A DNA stretch of 50,740 nt from Spirogloea muscicola (GCA_009602725.1 WELB01000001.1:1476997-1527736), one strand, 5' to 3'; counted from the first letter of the stretch, positions 19,916-35,310 are shown. Numbers and translations: made by a program. Notes: generated by a model from the sequence alone, not told the origin.

Positions 19916-21300
19916 TGTGTACTTATGGTCCACCTTCAGAGCGAGAGACTGGTTTGCCAAAATCAAGAGCTTACATATATCGACAAGATGGAGATTGCGT
20001 GTTGCACTGGCTGGCATAGTGTTCGGCTCTTTGGACCTTGTCCGTCCTTCTTGGGCAGGCCTTTCACAACCACTGCCTTCACCATCAATTGAAAGAGCTG
20101 TACTCTCTTTTTGCCCATGGCGGCCCTTCAGACCTTGTTCACTCCTGGGCTGGCCTCTAGTAGAGCCGCACCACGTGCCCTCTCAGTGGCTTGTGTAACG
20201 AGTGGTATTGGCTCATCGACACAGCGCGGCATTTTTTCATTGATTCATCGATTCATTTATTTATTTATCTATATATAGCCCCCCTTAGGAACTGTCGGCC
20301 GATCAGGCCGGCCGTGATGCCGACTGGCTCAACAACGTGTACAACAAGCGTCGCTCCGATCTGCAGCGACCAACTAGCGTCATTGCACCGCATCTGCGTG
20401 CCAACACCGTTTGACCTGCTGAGCGCTTTTGGCCCCTTCGAACCTTTTGTCAATTCTTTTCGGGCTGGCTTTTCACAGCCCTTGCCCCCATTGGGAGTGC
20501 CACCTTTCTCTTTTGACCCCTGCCACCCTGACGACGAACGTCGAACTCCGGCCCGTTCCGTCGACCGCGGAGTGTGATGTCACCCGCAGCTGCGTGGCAG
20601 ATGCGGTGAGCCTTCCGTTCCCCAACCCCCGGCTTTCACAGCCGCGCTCTTGGAACATCAGCAGCCGCGTTCGTCAGACCTTGCGCACTCCGTTTGGGCT
20701 GGCGGCTTACAGCCAGATTGCCTCCATACCAATAAGCTATTACTTCCTTGCCCTGGCGTTGGCCTGCCGGAGCTTCCCGGCAGGTCGGCTCAGCCCCCCC
20801 CCGGAAAGCCGCGTCGCCGTGCCGCACCTCTCTCAGCAGGAGGCCTCAAATAGCACGTCGCCTCGGTGAACGGGCAGCGCTTCAGTGCAAGCCCGTGTTG
20901 CTGTGCGGACCTCGAGCCGCCGGTGATCCCCCCAGCTGGGCTGCAAGGCTGCAGCGCCGAGCTTGCCGCCCTCCTCTCCTCCAGGCCTGCGCACCAGGAG
21001 ATCCTGCTCGCCAGGCACCCGTCGGCCGGCGACCCCGTGTGCTTCTCCCCAAGGAGCGCCTCTGCCCCCCTTCCAAGCCTTGAGGGGCTGATGGTTCTCT
21101 TCCTCCTTCCCCTCCTGCTGTTCCGGGGACTTGGCCAGCGGCGACGCCGACGTTGTGGCCGCCGCAGAACCCAAGCTGGGCCGGGGCTGTCTGCAGCGCC
21201 CAGCTGGTAATTCGCTGCCTTTACTTGCTTGCGGCCAGAAGACGTCCAAGCCCAATTCACGTTGATAGAAGTTGTCAAGCTGTGAGCTGAGAGCCCCTCT
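19916..21300. other. Retroelement scraps and GC-rich DNA before the next gene
   Basis: LINE-type stem-loop blocks occur at about 20,040-20,060, 20,140-20,165 and 20,430-20,500 (plus orientation). An AT-rich segment with TATATATAG lies at 20,260-20,280. The GC-rich part 20,580-21,210 has long frames on both strands and could hold an upstream exon of the gene at 21,305: a donor at 21,206 joins in phase to an acceptor at 21,318. I cannot confirm that exon. Confidence 0.45.
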
Positions 21301-21304
21301 TTAG

Positions 21305-22181
21305 ATGGCTGGCTGCAGGCAGCCGAGCCCTTTTGGTTACCTGGACGCGCAGTTGGGCGCTTTGTCGCTGGCCCTGCCGCGCATCCCGGCAGCATCACCT
21401 TCCCACCTCAGCATCGAGCTGGAGCACGACGGCGTGCTGTGGGCGTCCAAGGTGCCTGGTGGTGGTGGCTGCAAGCGGATGAGCCCTGCCGGTGGCGCCA
21501 ACAGCAGCGTGCATATCATCTCGGCCGCTCTTGACGATCACACGCGCTTTGCGCTGTCCGCTTCCGATTTCGTCGGCGGTGGTGTCAGTAGCTACCTCCA
21601 CATTCGCGTACTGGGCTGGAGGTGCGTGCTAACAATCTCTCGTCCCTTTGAGCCAGAGGAATGCTGTGCTTCTCTTCACTTGCCACTCCAATTGATTCTT
21701 TATGCCCCGTAATGGTGCTGCAGTGGTCGGCGAGACGATCACAAGGTGGTGCTTGCAGAGGGCGTAGCGGCCATTCCGCAGCTGCAGGCAACACCTGCTG
21801 CACCCTCTACCACACAGCTGTGGTGTACGTTGCGGAGCCCGGCAGGCGAGGATGTTGGGCGGTTGCAGCTGGCTCTTGCTGCCAGACTTCCAGCAGGCAG
21901 CCACACCTTCCAGGTATGATGCCAAGCAATGGAGCTCGCAGGCATGGTGCGTGCGCTTTTGCTGGTCTGTCATCCGTTCTAAAGCTGCATCCAGGCCTGT
22001 GTGATGTAATTCTGATTTTTGTGTGCTCTTGCAGGCATCCGCGCAACCGGAAACGCCAGCCAAGGACAGTAAGAAAGCCTCCAAGTCCAACCAGCCCGCT
22101 GAGACATATGTTGTTTACTCGGCTGGTGAGGAGAAGCACCTCGCGGTGCCTGAGCATGCAGACCCCCAGCTGCAGCTGTAA
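21305..22181 (+). CDS. Hypothetical protein, three exons
   Basis: Exons 21305-21621, 21724-21913 and 22035-22181 join in phase with clean GT-AG borders and give 217 residues from the first ATG. The central part alternates hydrophobic strands (HLSIELEHDGVLWASK, SSYLHIRVLGW, DVGRLQLALAARL), suggesting a compact beta-rich domain, perhaps C2-like, but I recognise no family. The C-terminal third is Lys/Ser-rich and then acidic. The ATG follows an AG, so an upstream exon is possible (see 19,916-21,300). The last exon ends CTGTAAGT, which contains both the stop codon and a good splice donor, so the gene may continue beyond 22,181. It lies upstream of, and converges with, the carrier gene. Confidence 0.5.
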
Positions 22182-22874
22182 GTTGCTCAGGTCGGATGCT
22201 ACTGGCCCTTAATTTAGACGTTCACAGAATGCGCTTGGAGAAAGGCAAACTCTTTCTCTAGACACTTGTGCTACTAGCCACCTGCGCACTGGCCTCAACC
22301 TTGAGCCCAGCCTGCGTTGTACCCACACCTAGATTTTAGCACTTAACTTAGCACCAAAATCGGGCTGAGTGTTAGCAGTTGCTTGCGGCGCTCTCACCAT
22401 CCGTCCCGAAGTGGCTTTTATTCGTGAATCGAACACATTGTCCCCCATACATAGCAGATTAAAGGCTTCTCTGCACAATCCTCATCTGCAGCCTTTTGTG
22501 GTCGCATCTGTACAGAAGACTTTGACATGGCAATATCTATGAGTACTCTTTTGGCCACTTGATAAAATTTGGGTTGCTGCATTGCGAATCTAGCCTTGCC
22601 AGGTAATCATGGTCCAACTTGTGCTGTAGATTGCGACATTCAAATTCCATTCACGATGAGAGGAGCGCCGTGCATCCCCTAGCTCTTACTTGGCTATTAC
22701 AGGCTGTGCAGCACATGAAAATCCATCAGCAGGTAATCACCAGCACAGACAGAATGTACTTTCCACAGAAACCATGAAGACAAGAATTTCCAGTATTCAC
22801 ATATTACGCTGTTGTGAGCTTGCATGTTGCACTGGTGCAAGGCTGCTCGGGTGGCAGCCAAGCCCATAGCAGCG
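22182..22874. other. Convergent intergenic region
   Basis: No further exon of either neighbour is convincing. A possible 30-bp exon at about 22,703-22,732 is not in phase with the upstream gene. A minus-strand TGTAA (TTACA at 22,697-22,701) fits the carrier's poly(A) signal. Confidence 0.4.
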
Positions 22875-24894
22875 TCAGCCATGTTGCCAGCTGAAGGCAC
22901 TTAGCGCCAGGTGGTATGTGCCAACAAGAGCCGCTGTGCCAGTGCCATGCTGTAGTGCCCGAAGTGCAGTGGCTCGCCAGGGTAGCATCCGGCTCTCAGC
23001 GACAGCTCGTAGGGCCCGTGCCCACCACGGGCCCCCTGCTGCTGGCAATCGCAGCAGCCTCCGCTCCATGGCAATGTGCTGGGTTCACACAACAGAACGG
23101 TGAAGGGTCCATGGCGAGTACTGCAGAAGAGTACTAGCTGCGGAAGACTTGCTACAGAAGGAGGCAAGCACAAAGAATTGCCCACAGTGCATCCTTGGCA
23201 GGCGTTTATAAGGTAAAGCAGTGATGCTGCCAAGCCTCGCACACGGAGGCCAGAGAAAGCAGCTGGACCTTGGGCACTACTGTGAGGTGGTTCCGAATGA
23301 CCGCAGCATCCAGGGGCGCTGTCGCGGTGGCAGCGGCGGCGGCAGCAAGGCCGGCCTCCGCTGTCATCTCCATGGGCGAGGGACCAACGAGTCTGCACAG
23401 GGCAGTGCAGGCACACATGGCAGCTCCTTCCTCAGCTGCTGCAAATGGGTTACGATGCTGCACACCACTGTATTCTGCCAAGGGCGTGTGATCAACTGCT
23501 TAACCCAGACCAATCACCCCCGATGCTTTAACTCCTGAGAGTTTAGTCCTGTACTCCCCAAGTGTTACTGTAATCTCATCCAGCTGTTTCTGGTTGTGGA
23601 GTGCTTACTTACATGGTGTCACGGGTGTTGTGTCGCAAAACCCTGAGCTCGCGTGCGCACTGCTCCAGGTAGGCCCAGCCGCCAAAGAAGACGCCGGCGT
23701 AGAGCGAGTCGTGGAGCGCTGTTGCAGGAAGGCCCCGAAACAGCCGCCCGAGGCCCTCGCCTTGCACGATGGTCGGCACCGCAACGGGCACCGTGTGCGT
23801 GCTGGCACGCCAGTTCAGACACGCTGGCACTGGCAGCGGCCCGGCAAGCTGACGCTGGACTGACGCTGTCGCCTGTGAGCGCAGGTGGGCAGCCATGTCG
23901 AGAAGGGACACCGACGGCTGCGGCGCGACCGGCCGCCCCACCGCAGGCTGCAGCTGCGCCCTGGCATGGAGCAGCCCCGCGGGAGTGGTCACGGCAGCCT
24001 CGGCGGCTCCGGCGAGCAGGCCCGCTAAGAAGGCCGTGCCGGCCATGCGCGGCGAGCCCTCCCTGCCATCTGCACCGAATTGAGCGCGGCTGCTGATATC
24101 AGAAGAGCGGCTGTAAAAGCCATCCAGGTGCACCTAGAGGAAGTTCATGGCTATATCAGCGGAGCCAGAGGAGACAGAGCAGAGTAGAGGCACACGTCTC
24201 AAGCGCCACACTGTTGCTGCATTCGATGGTCAGCGAACGCCCAATACTGCTGCCAGTGGTCATGGCAGGTGGGGTGCTGGCGATGGTGCTGGTCCTAAGA
24301 CGGGCCGCGGCAGGGCGCACCTTCTTGGAAGGACGCAGCGAGCTCGTAAGTGCCGTAGCGGAGCGCCAGCACGGGGCTGCGGGCGAGCAAGTGCAGCGCC
24401 ACGCCGCCGCCGCCGCCGCCGACATTGCCGCCGCCGCCGCCCCCCCTGTGCAGGCCTGGCGGGCCTGGCTATCAGGCCGGAACAATCCTGAGATGGGGGC
24501 CGCCTCCGTCGTCTCAGCGGCCCTTGCCGACGCCATTCCAGCCTTCACGGGGGCCGCTTACCAGCGACGCCCTCGGCGGCGGCAGCCATGGGGCTCGACG
24601 AGGAGGCGGAGGCGGCGGCGACCATGGGGGCCTGCGCTCGCCCATGGAGAAGCCGGCCTCACACATCGTCAGCGCATCGTCAGCCCGTCGGGCAAAGGCG
24701 GCGCCGGCTTCGCCGCCGGCGGCGAGCGAGCGCGACACCTGCAGAAGGCGCATGCGCAGGCCTTCCAGCGGGAGATGCGCTGCGGCCTCGGCGCCCGCGG
24801 CCAGCGCCGCCGCGGNCCGCCGCCGGCGGGGCGAGGGCCGGCGAGGCGCTCCATGGCCGCGCCTCGGGTCTCGGCTGTGAACTAAGCTCTGCAA
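22875..24894 (-). CDS. Mitochondrial carrier family (SLC25-like) transporter
   Basis: A membrane carrier with three repeats of paired helices; substrate unknown; normally in the mitochondrial inner membrane or, in algae, plastids or peroxisomes. Exons on the minus strand: 24894-24562, 24468-24321, 24069-23613, 23467-23281, 23078-22875; all phases close (about 442 residues). Repeat 1 is ALAAGAEAAAHLPLEGLRMR, then ALRYGTYELAASF. Repeat 2 is FLAGLLAGAAEAAVTTPAGL, then LFRGLPATALHDSLYAGVFF. Repeat 3 is GLAAAAAATATAPLDAAVIR, then WRATALRALQHGTGTA. The PxD/E signatures are degenerate except PLE and PLD, so this is a divergent member. The single N at 24,816 lies in exon 1; the start is uncertain (another ATG at 24,853 would fit if N hides an indel). 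Confidence 0.75.
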
Positions 24895-25079
24895 CTTAAC
24901 CCCAATGTCCTAGAGCGAGCGCGACAAGGGGGGGCCTTCGGAGCGCCGCCGCCGCCGCCGCCGCCGCCGCCGATGGAAGCGGCACGGGAAAGACCGAAGA
25001 CGGGAGGCGTCTAGTCGGAGGAAGCAGTCGGCGAGGCGGGCGTCGGACACGGCGGAGGTGGCCAGCTCGAGGCGTGGCG
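24895..25079. promoter_or_regulatory. Divergent promoter of carrier and CELF-like genes
   Basis: Only 185 bp separate the two predicted start codons, so both transcription starts must share this block. It holds an uninterrupted run of about nine GCC units at 24,944-24,972. No TATA box is visible, as expected for GC-rich housekeeping promoters. Confidence 0.6.
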
Positions 25080-28000
25080 ATGGCCAAGCGCAAGGCCGCC
25101 GGGAAGGGGCCCGCCAACGCCAAGAAGGGCAAGAAGAGCGCCGGTTCTGAAGGCGCCGCCGCCGCCGCCGCCGCTGCCGCCGTCGCCGAGGATGAGGCTG
25201 CCGTCGCTGCCGCCGCCATTGCCAGCAATGCCTTAGCCGCTGCCGTTGTCGACGGCGCTGCTGTCGACACCGTGGCCGACGCTGCCGTCAACGCCGCAAT
25301 CTACGCCGCCGCCGCCGACGCCGCCATTGCCGCTGCTGCCGCCGCGCTGGCAGCCGGGGGCACTGCCGCTGGCACAGACACTGTCGCCGGTGCTGCCAAA
25401 ATCGCTCCCAATGACTTCGTCGAGGCCGAGGCTACCACAGTACAGGAGATTGGACCGGAACCCGTCGGCATGGAAGTCGATGTGGCGGCCAGCAACATCG
25501 ATGGCGGCAAGGGTGGTACCGGCAACGGCAGCGGCCATGTCCTGCAGCGTGCGAGCGGAAACAGAGGCCCCATCGCCGAGACAGAGGTTGATGCTCTTGT
25601 ACAGTCGTGTGATGCCTCTGAAGCTGGTCAGGCTGCTGTCGAAGCGGCACTGGTGGCCGCCGGGGCTGCGACCGCGGCAGCCGAGGTTGCGGATGCGAAT
25701 GCCGAGGTCGCGCAGCCAGAGGTCAGCAAGGGCGCCGAAGGTGCTACTGCCGCAGAAGCCGACGGTGTCGTTGAGGTCGCTGCTGCCAGCTCCAACGAAG
25801 TAAATGGAGGCGTTCAGGGGGCAGTAAGTGGTGAGGCCGACGGCACCGCCAGAGAAGCAGGCGATGGCGTGAAGGCCGCCGGCAACTCTTGCAAGCTCTT
25901 TGTGGGACAGCTGCCAAGGGCCATGACTGGTGAGGCGGTGCGGGAGCTCTTCTCTGTGGCCGGCGATGTCACTGATGTGGCTATTATCCGGGACCGCGTG
26001 ACGCAGAAGCCCCGAGGTGAGAAAGGAGCGAGTCGACATGAACAAGAAGCGAGCGGCAACTTGTCTGCATGCGACCGCTGTGCTTGCTTGCGGTCAAGGA
26101 CGAGCTTGGCTCGCTCAATGTCTGAGCGGGACCAGCTGACTCTAGTTTGGAGCTGCCGCTGTATTTCTCTTCGCTCTGCTTGCAGGCTGCTGTTTTGTCA
26201 CGTTCAGTATGCCCGAGAACGCGGCCAGGGCCATTGAGCTGCTCCATGCCAAGCGCACGCTTCCGCCGGTGAGGTTATCTTCGCAAATGCTTTTCTATCT
26301 TGCAGGTCTCATCCCAAGATGAGAGAGACTGTGCATGCACATGCTCGTCAGCTGCAGCTCCGCTCCTGACAGCTGATCGAGTGGAGACATCGGCCATCGA
26401 GTCTGTCAAGATGCGAGACCCTGCGGCCCTTTGTGTCCCCCGTTTTGCGTTCATCAAGCAAGAGTGCTTGAGTTGGACTGACAGGACGCCGCAGGGCTTC
26501 CTTCTCATGTCTGCATGCCCAGCTGACAAGGCCCCTTCAAGTCAAGTATGCCAACACGCGTGCAACGCCTGGGCCGCACCCAGCAAGGGAGGACCACTTA
26601 CACATAAGCCGAGGTCAGCTCAATCTCGGTTTTACTCCTCGCTCCTGCAGGGGGTGGCAGTTACGGCGGTAGCCAGTGATGACCAGTTGGTGACTAGACT
26701 GCTCGTTGATGTGCACCACAGGGCAGCAGCGCCGCTTGTACCTCAGCAACTTGCCAGATGTGACCGGGCAGGATAAGCTGCAGGAGCTTCTGGCACAGTA
26801 CGGGGCAGTCAAGGACCTAGTCATCAAGAAGAGCCAAAAGGCTGGGCACCGCAGTGAGCTACACTGTAGCCAAGCCCGCCAAAACCTGTGCGCGTCTCTT
26901 TTAACTGTCAGAGCTTTCTTGACTGCCTACTTGCAAGATTCAGTATCATGGTTTCTAGGTGAAACCAAGAATTTTGATTTAGTGGCTTATAGCTATACAA
27001 GAGGCAGCTGATCACCCTGCGAGGGGGTTTGCGATCTGCTGCAGCATTTGCTTTAGTATCCTACTCAACAGAGGAGGAAGCACAGGCTGCCATTGATGGC
27101 CTCAACAGCAAGCACGTCTTTGAGGCAAGCGTTTACCTGGTTATCGTCCAGCATGATTTGCTTTGGGTTGTACTGCTGTGCGTTTTGGGCACACGGCAGA
27201 CTCGCTCTGCATTGCACACATATTCCTTACATTGCTTGTGGTATCACGTCTTCTTGGGCTCCCGCCGGACTGGACCAGGGAGCCGTGAAGCCCATGCTCG
27301 TGAGGCACGCCACAGAGGAAAGGGCGAGACGGCTGGACGAGGGGAGGGGCCTTGGCAGCAGCCCAGTAGCCAAGCAGCGGCCAGGCTATGATGGGTCCGG
27401 CGGCTGGCGGCCACAATTCCGGCCGCTGGGCACCCATCACCCCTCCCAGGTACAAGCAGTCTTGAGGAAGCTACTTGATCAGCCCTGGTGAGATGAAGCA
27501 ATAGCCATTTGGGATTTTCAGATCAGGATTTAGGGATGTAGGGACGTTTGAGTTCTGGGCACTTGAGTCGAAGACTTCGTGGATGGGCAACCGAGCAGGC
27601 CTCTCCCTCACCTCGCATGTGCTTCCTGTCATCGCCACTTTCCTTCATCAGAATAATAGCATGCTACCAAGTGCATCATACCCCAGCGTTGTACAGGCGT
27701 TGACGCTGGAGGGCGGCCCACTTCCAGCAGCTTGGGTGGTGGAGCACCTTCCAGATGGCACACCAGTCTTCTTCCCAGTGCACACCGCCGCCATCAACCC
27801 TCCAGCCTTTCCCCAATTTCCTCTTGCTCCTCTCGGCCCTGCTCCTTTTGTCTACGGAGCTCCCAAGGGTGCCTACGCTGGGCCACCGCCATTTCTGGCT
27901 CCTAACGAATTTATGCCAGAGCCACCTTCTTCAGATGGCTATGCAGCACAACGACCCCCAGCTGCGCCTCATGTGGAAGGTGAGCTTAAAGATAGAGTGC

Positions 28001-28827
28001 AGAGACTTCTAGCTTCTGCAGATGGCTGTATATCTTGTAGTTGTGTGCATTGCTATGGTTACTTGAGGTGCACAATGCTTGCGTATCTAGCTAACATACC
28101 TAGTGAAGCTCAGGAGATGGTATAGCTCTTGTGAGAGTTTTCAACCTGGCAGATGCTTGACTTGTGCTTCTCCTTTGTCTCAGTTACTCTGGCCATTAAG
28201 ACAATCATGCATGCTTTTCTTATGCTGTGGTTCACACTCTGTAACCACCCCCCATGCAGGCCCTGAAGGTGCCAACCTCTATGTAGCCCACATTCCTGCG
28301 GAGTTTGGAAATGAGGAGCTTAAGACGGCTTTTGGCGCGTTTGGCAAGGTCCTCAGCACAGAGGTGCTTGTTGACAGAGGCACAGGCGAGAGCAGGTGTT
28401 GTGGTAAGCTACAGGCCTTGTGATGCTCCTCACACAATTTTCGGTTGACCCCCGCGGGCTCAAACTTGATGGTCCTACACATACTGCCAATTGAGGAGGA
28501 ATTTCTAGCTGGAATAGTCAAGCTTGTGGCTATCACAACAGGTGTCTCTTGTGGTCCAAAATGGCTTAAAGATCTGAAATTCCTGGAGGTTTGGGGTTTT
28601 TGTTCCGTCTTTGAGTAAGGCTAGACAATGCCTCTGCAAATCAGCCTTGACAGGGTGCTTAGAGATGCTGTCAGATTCAATGTGCAGGCTTTGTAAGCTT
28701 CGACGCGGCTGGTCCTGCCAAGGCTGCTATCAGCGTCATGGATGGCTTTGAGCTCAACGGCAAGAAGCTGAAGGTGGCTCTGAAGCAGGAACATGAGCCA
28801 AAAGTGGTCGTCGCGATGGCGCACTGA
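25080..28827 (+). CDS. CELF/Bruno-like RNA-binding protein with three RRMs
   Basis: Binds RNA; relatives control splicing, stability and translation. Exons: 25080-26016, 26186-26268, 26523-26559, 26722-26853, 27045-27124, 27279-27449, 27652-27979, 28260-28403, 28688-28827; phases close and give 683 residues. Residues 1-270 are a Lys-rich start (KRKAAGK) and a long Ala/Glu/Asp-rich low-complexity region. RRM1 (from 271): RNP2 LFVGQLP, RNP1 GCCFVTF. RRM2 (about 357-430): LYLSNLP and FALVSY, closing MLVRHATEERARR. A Pro/Ala-rich spacer follows. RRM3 (about 594-670): LYVAHIP and CCGFVSFD. The tandem RRM1-RRM2, spacer, RRM3 plan is the CELF layout. The fifth intron uses a GC donor. A longer third exon (to about 26,610) is also in phase. 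Confidence 0.92.
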
Positions 28828-29220
28828 CACTTGTGAGTGCTACTGGCGATTAGCCTGCCTAACTGCAGGCTCCACACAGCCTGGCAGCTCTGCTAATCAT
28901 TTATACCTGGATTGCGGGCTTCTGCTCGAGCATTGTGCAGACTAGCATTTAAAATCTACAACACAGTTCGCAGGGGCAAATAAGAGAAGCAACTTGTGCA
29001 ACTATAGATAATGCTATAATCTTGCGCGCCTGTGATAGAAGATGGATGATGTATCAAATTCCTGACGTCGACTGCCACGAGCATTACTTGAAGCCGGATC
29101 GGCGCAAATTCTTCAATCGCACGACCGTGAGTCTTGAACTAGATTATTTTTGCAAGTTCGAATAATTCCAAAAATATGACAGCTTGTGACATCTAGTCAC
29201 CAGAAGTCATGAAGTCAGTG
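28828..29220. other. Convergent 3' intergenic region
   Basis: AT-richer than its neighbours, with no open frame of note. It holds the 3' UTRs of the CELF-like (+) and TLC (-) genes. A TGTAA overlaps the stop codon of the TLC gene on the minus strand. Confidence 0.5.
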
Positions 29221-30056
29221 TTACAAGGTCTTCTGGATCTTGGGAGGATGTCTCCGCAAGACGTCGGGCCAGAGCCTGGCCACCCACGCGGCGCTGCCAG
29301 CGATGGCAAGCCACGACATGGCCATCCAGCAGGCAGAGAGCCAGGGGGGGATGACGGCGTCCGCCTTGCCTGACATGTAGAAGCTCTGCAGAAACCACAC
29401 GCCGATAGGGCAGGCGACTAGCCTGACGAGCGTGTAGATGACCACGAAGGGGAGGGTGAGGGCCTCGTAGAGCGCGCGCGCACCACTCGAGCCGCGCGCG
29501 CTCGCCATCTTGGCGATCGTCCACACGTTCTGCAGCGGGTTGGTGACCTCGCCCAGGAACACGAGCGCCACCACCGACATGGCTCCATGGCCTGCACGAC
29601 ACTCGGCCAGAGAGGGAAGAGATGATGATGGCGGCCCCGCGGGATGGTAGCGGCGGCGCTCTGGCCACAGCATACTCGCTGTTCATTTGTTCTCGAAATG
29701 TGGATTGCAGGGGGGACGGACCTGTGTAGTAGCGGCAGGAGAGGAGGTAGGCGAGCGTCACGGCGTGATGGGCGATGAAGTGGAGGTCGTCGCGCGCGGC
29801 GGCGAGGAGGTGCGCCATGTCGGCCGCGAAGTAGGCGATGCTGAACTCCATGACTGCGCGCTCGTGGGCGCTGTTGGGCGCCGCCAGCGCCAGCGGCGAC
29901 GCCGCGAGGTGGCGCGCGCAGAGTGCCGAGGAGACGGCGCCGTGCAGCAGTGAGATGGCGCAGCTGGCCGCCTCGCACCGCTGCCGGCCGCGCCACGACC
30001 CGAACGGCCCCGCATACGCCGCGCCGTACGTCGCCGCGAACAGCGCCGCCGACGCC
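29221..30056 (-). CDS. TLC-domain (TRAM/LAG1/CLN8) membrane protein, 5' end missing
   Basis: A multi-span membrane protein resembling TMEM56/TLCD4; TLC proteins include ceramide synthases and lipid-handling factors of ER and endosomes. Exons on the minus strand: 30056 (gap edge) to 29722 and 29591-29221; the junction codon is Gly and phases close. Hydrophobic segments recur (AISLLHGAVSSAL, MEFSIAYFAADMAHLLA, HHAVTLAYLLSC, SVVALVFLGEV, LPFVVIYTLVRLVACPIGVW, WMAMSWLAIAGSAAWVA). The pattern DxHFIAHHAVTL is the family's central histidine motif. The C terminus ends in a Lys-rich tail. The N-terminal part lies in the 168-base gap. No acyltransferase-specific Lag motif is seen, so ceramide synthase is less likely. 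Confidence 0.8.
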
Positions 30057-30224
30057 NNNNNNNNNNNNNNNNNNNNNNNNNNNNNNNNNNNNNNNNNNNN
30101 NNNNNNNNNNNNNNNNNNNNNNNNNNNNNNNNNNNNNNNNNNNNNNNNNNNNNNNNNNNNNNNNNNNNNNNNNNNNNNNNNNNNNNNNNNNNNNNNNNNN
30201 NNNNNNNNNNNNNNNNNNNNNNNN
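30057..30224. other. Assembly gap (168 N)
   Basis: A run of N interrupts the 5' part of the TLC gene; beyond it the sequence is LINE-derived. Frames running through it are not real. Confidence 0.99.
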
Positions 30225-30735
30225 AAAACAAAGCAGCTACTAACCACTCAGTAACCCCTGCTAAGCAGGCGCAGGTCGGAGAGGCTATGCTCCTGGAAGT
30301 ATGTCCCCTGGCCAGAGCCAGAGGCAGCAGCAAGGGCTCGGCCAGCACGCAGGTGCAGCGCACGGGCCATGGACCTCTGCAGCGAGACGGCCAGGCGCAT
30401 GCGATACACCTGGGCCAACGACCCGGCGGCGGGGAAGTCCACCGGCTCCCCATGGAAGCGGCGGGCAACGGCGTGACGAGCAAGTTGGTGGAGAGAGGAG
30501 CCCACAAGCAAGCCCTGCCTTTCCTCCAGACCTTCCTGAACCCTGAACCCTCGGCCAAGTGGACGGGGACACCTTCCGGCTCCCGTGAGCGCCAGCGTGG
30601 CCGGTGACGGTGGCCGCCCAGCAGGAAGCTGGCCATCGGAAACAGCGCTTCCATATTGACAGAAGCGGCTGTGAGAGGCCAGCCCAAAGGAATGGATGGA
30701 CAAGGTCTGCAAAGGCCGGATGGCGCAAAAAGCAA
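30225..30735 (-). pseudogene. LINE ORF C-terminal fragment
   Basis: Minus strand: the frame ends at 30,248-30,250 (signature LRAGRALAAASGSGQGTY, ending DLRLLSRGY) and runs up through AAGSLAQVYRMRLAVSLQRS. A frame change lies further upstream. The reverse complement of the LINE hairpin is at 30,667-30,684. It matches 12,085-12,295 across about 60 residues. Confidence 0.7.
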
Positions 30736-31050
30736 GATACTAATCCTTAAGAGCCAGCAGGGAGGCTCTCAGTGACCTCAAGTCAGTAAGTGCAAGTCGG
30801 AGTAGGCAAAGGGCGGAAAGACGTCGCCCTGACGGAATACAGAGGCAGCAGCCAAGGCACGGCCTGACCATTCACAGCCCCAAACCCCTTTGGAAGAGCT
30901 CACTCCTTGGCTACAACAAGACAACGGCTCTTCCAGATTGACAGCAATGACTGTGAGAGGCCGCCAGCCCAAAGACTTGGACAAGGTCTGGAAGGGCCGG
31001 ATGGCGCAAAAAGCAGGATACTAGTCTCTACAGCGCCACCGTCACCCCAA
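30736..31050 (-). pseudogene. Second LINE end, head-to-tail with the first
   Basis: Minus strand: about 40 codons with SGRALAAASVFRQGDVFPPF, ending DLHLLT at a stop at 30,787-30,789. A 35-bp segment around 30,700-30,740 (GGCCGGATGGCGCAAAAAGC) recurs at 30,990-31,025. Each copy therefore ends with the same 3' UTR unit. Confidence 0.65.
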
Positions 31051-31599
31051 AGACCTCAAAACACCGAAGGCACCCATGGATTCGGGCTCCACACTGCATC
31101 CTCTGGCTGTTGGCCACTCCTGGCAAAACTCCGCAGGCTCCGAGCTCTCGCTTGTGCTGCAGCTTCGAGGCTGCAGAGCGCTTGCTGCAGCGACCTGCCC
31201 ACAGAGCAGCCTTGGGAAGGCGCCTGCAATGCCGGGTGGCCTTCGGCAGCAGGGGCAGGTCAGCCAGGGCTGCCAAAGCATGGAGCTTCAGCCAACGAGC
31301 GCTATGTAGCCTCTGCCAACCCAACATCTCAATGACTCCAAGGCTAAGGGCACTAAGCTGCTGCGAAAAAGGAGGGTTGAGGTCTGCAAAGAGGACTCCT
31401 GCGCATAGCTAGCTTGAGGGCATGCTGCTAATGCAGCTTGAGTATACTGGAGCTCTAGCTCTGACGTTTGCAGGAATGGAGCAAATGCCTGACGGTCGTG
31501 ACAGTAGTGAAGCAGGCGATAAGAGCGGGATCGCCAAAGCAGTTGGGTACTGCTGCAGGATTGGCAAGTGCAGTAATGACACGGGCACCAGCACCAGCG
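31051..31599. other. 3' region of the SnRK1 gene
   Basis: Short frames on both strands have no recognisable product. This stretch separates the LINE ends from the kinase stop codon at 31,600. No TGTAA signal for the kinase was spotted here. Confidence 0.45.
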
Positions 31600-35129
<3,530 letters not shown>

Positions 35130-35130
35130 N
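35130..35130. other. Single N at an apparent contig junction
   Basis: One N lies exactly between the open 5' end of the SnRK1 exon and the intron that follows KIN17 exon 1. Both genes are broken here, so this N probably marks a join of unknown length. Confidence 0.6.
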
Positions 35131-35310
35131 CCAATGAATCCGGGTTTCTGGAGTAATAACCGCTTGCCTTTGTCTGCATATTGAGGGCTGAGATCCCTCA
35201 ATCAGCGAGCCAAGGGCGGGCAGCTCAAGCAGTTAGGGGTCAAGGCTTGGATTTCCTGATGTGCTTTGGCTAATCATGAGTGTAAACCGGCCGGGCGATG
35301 CGGAGCTCAC

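Noticed and set aside
20790-21398. 202-codon minus-strand frame
   Set aside because: GC-rich antisense frame with no recognisable domain and competing frames on both strands; not supportable as a gene.
25233-26045. 270-codon minus-strand frame
   Set aside because: Antisense of the Ala-rich first exon of the CELF-like gene; composition mirrors GCC repeats, no family features.
29207-30735. Long frames running through the N gap
   Set aside because: They are open only because N has no stop codons; the left parts belong to the TLC gene and the right parts to a LINE.
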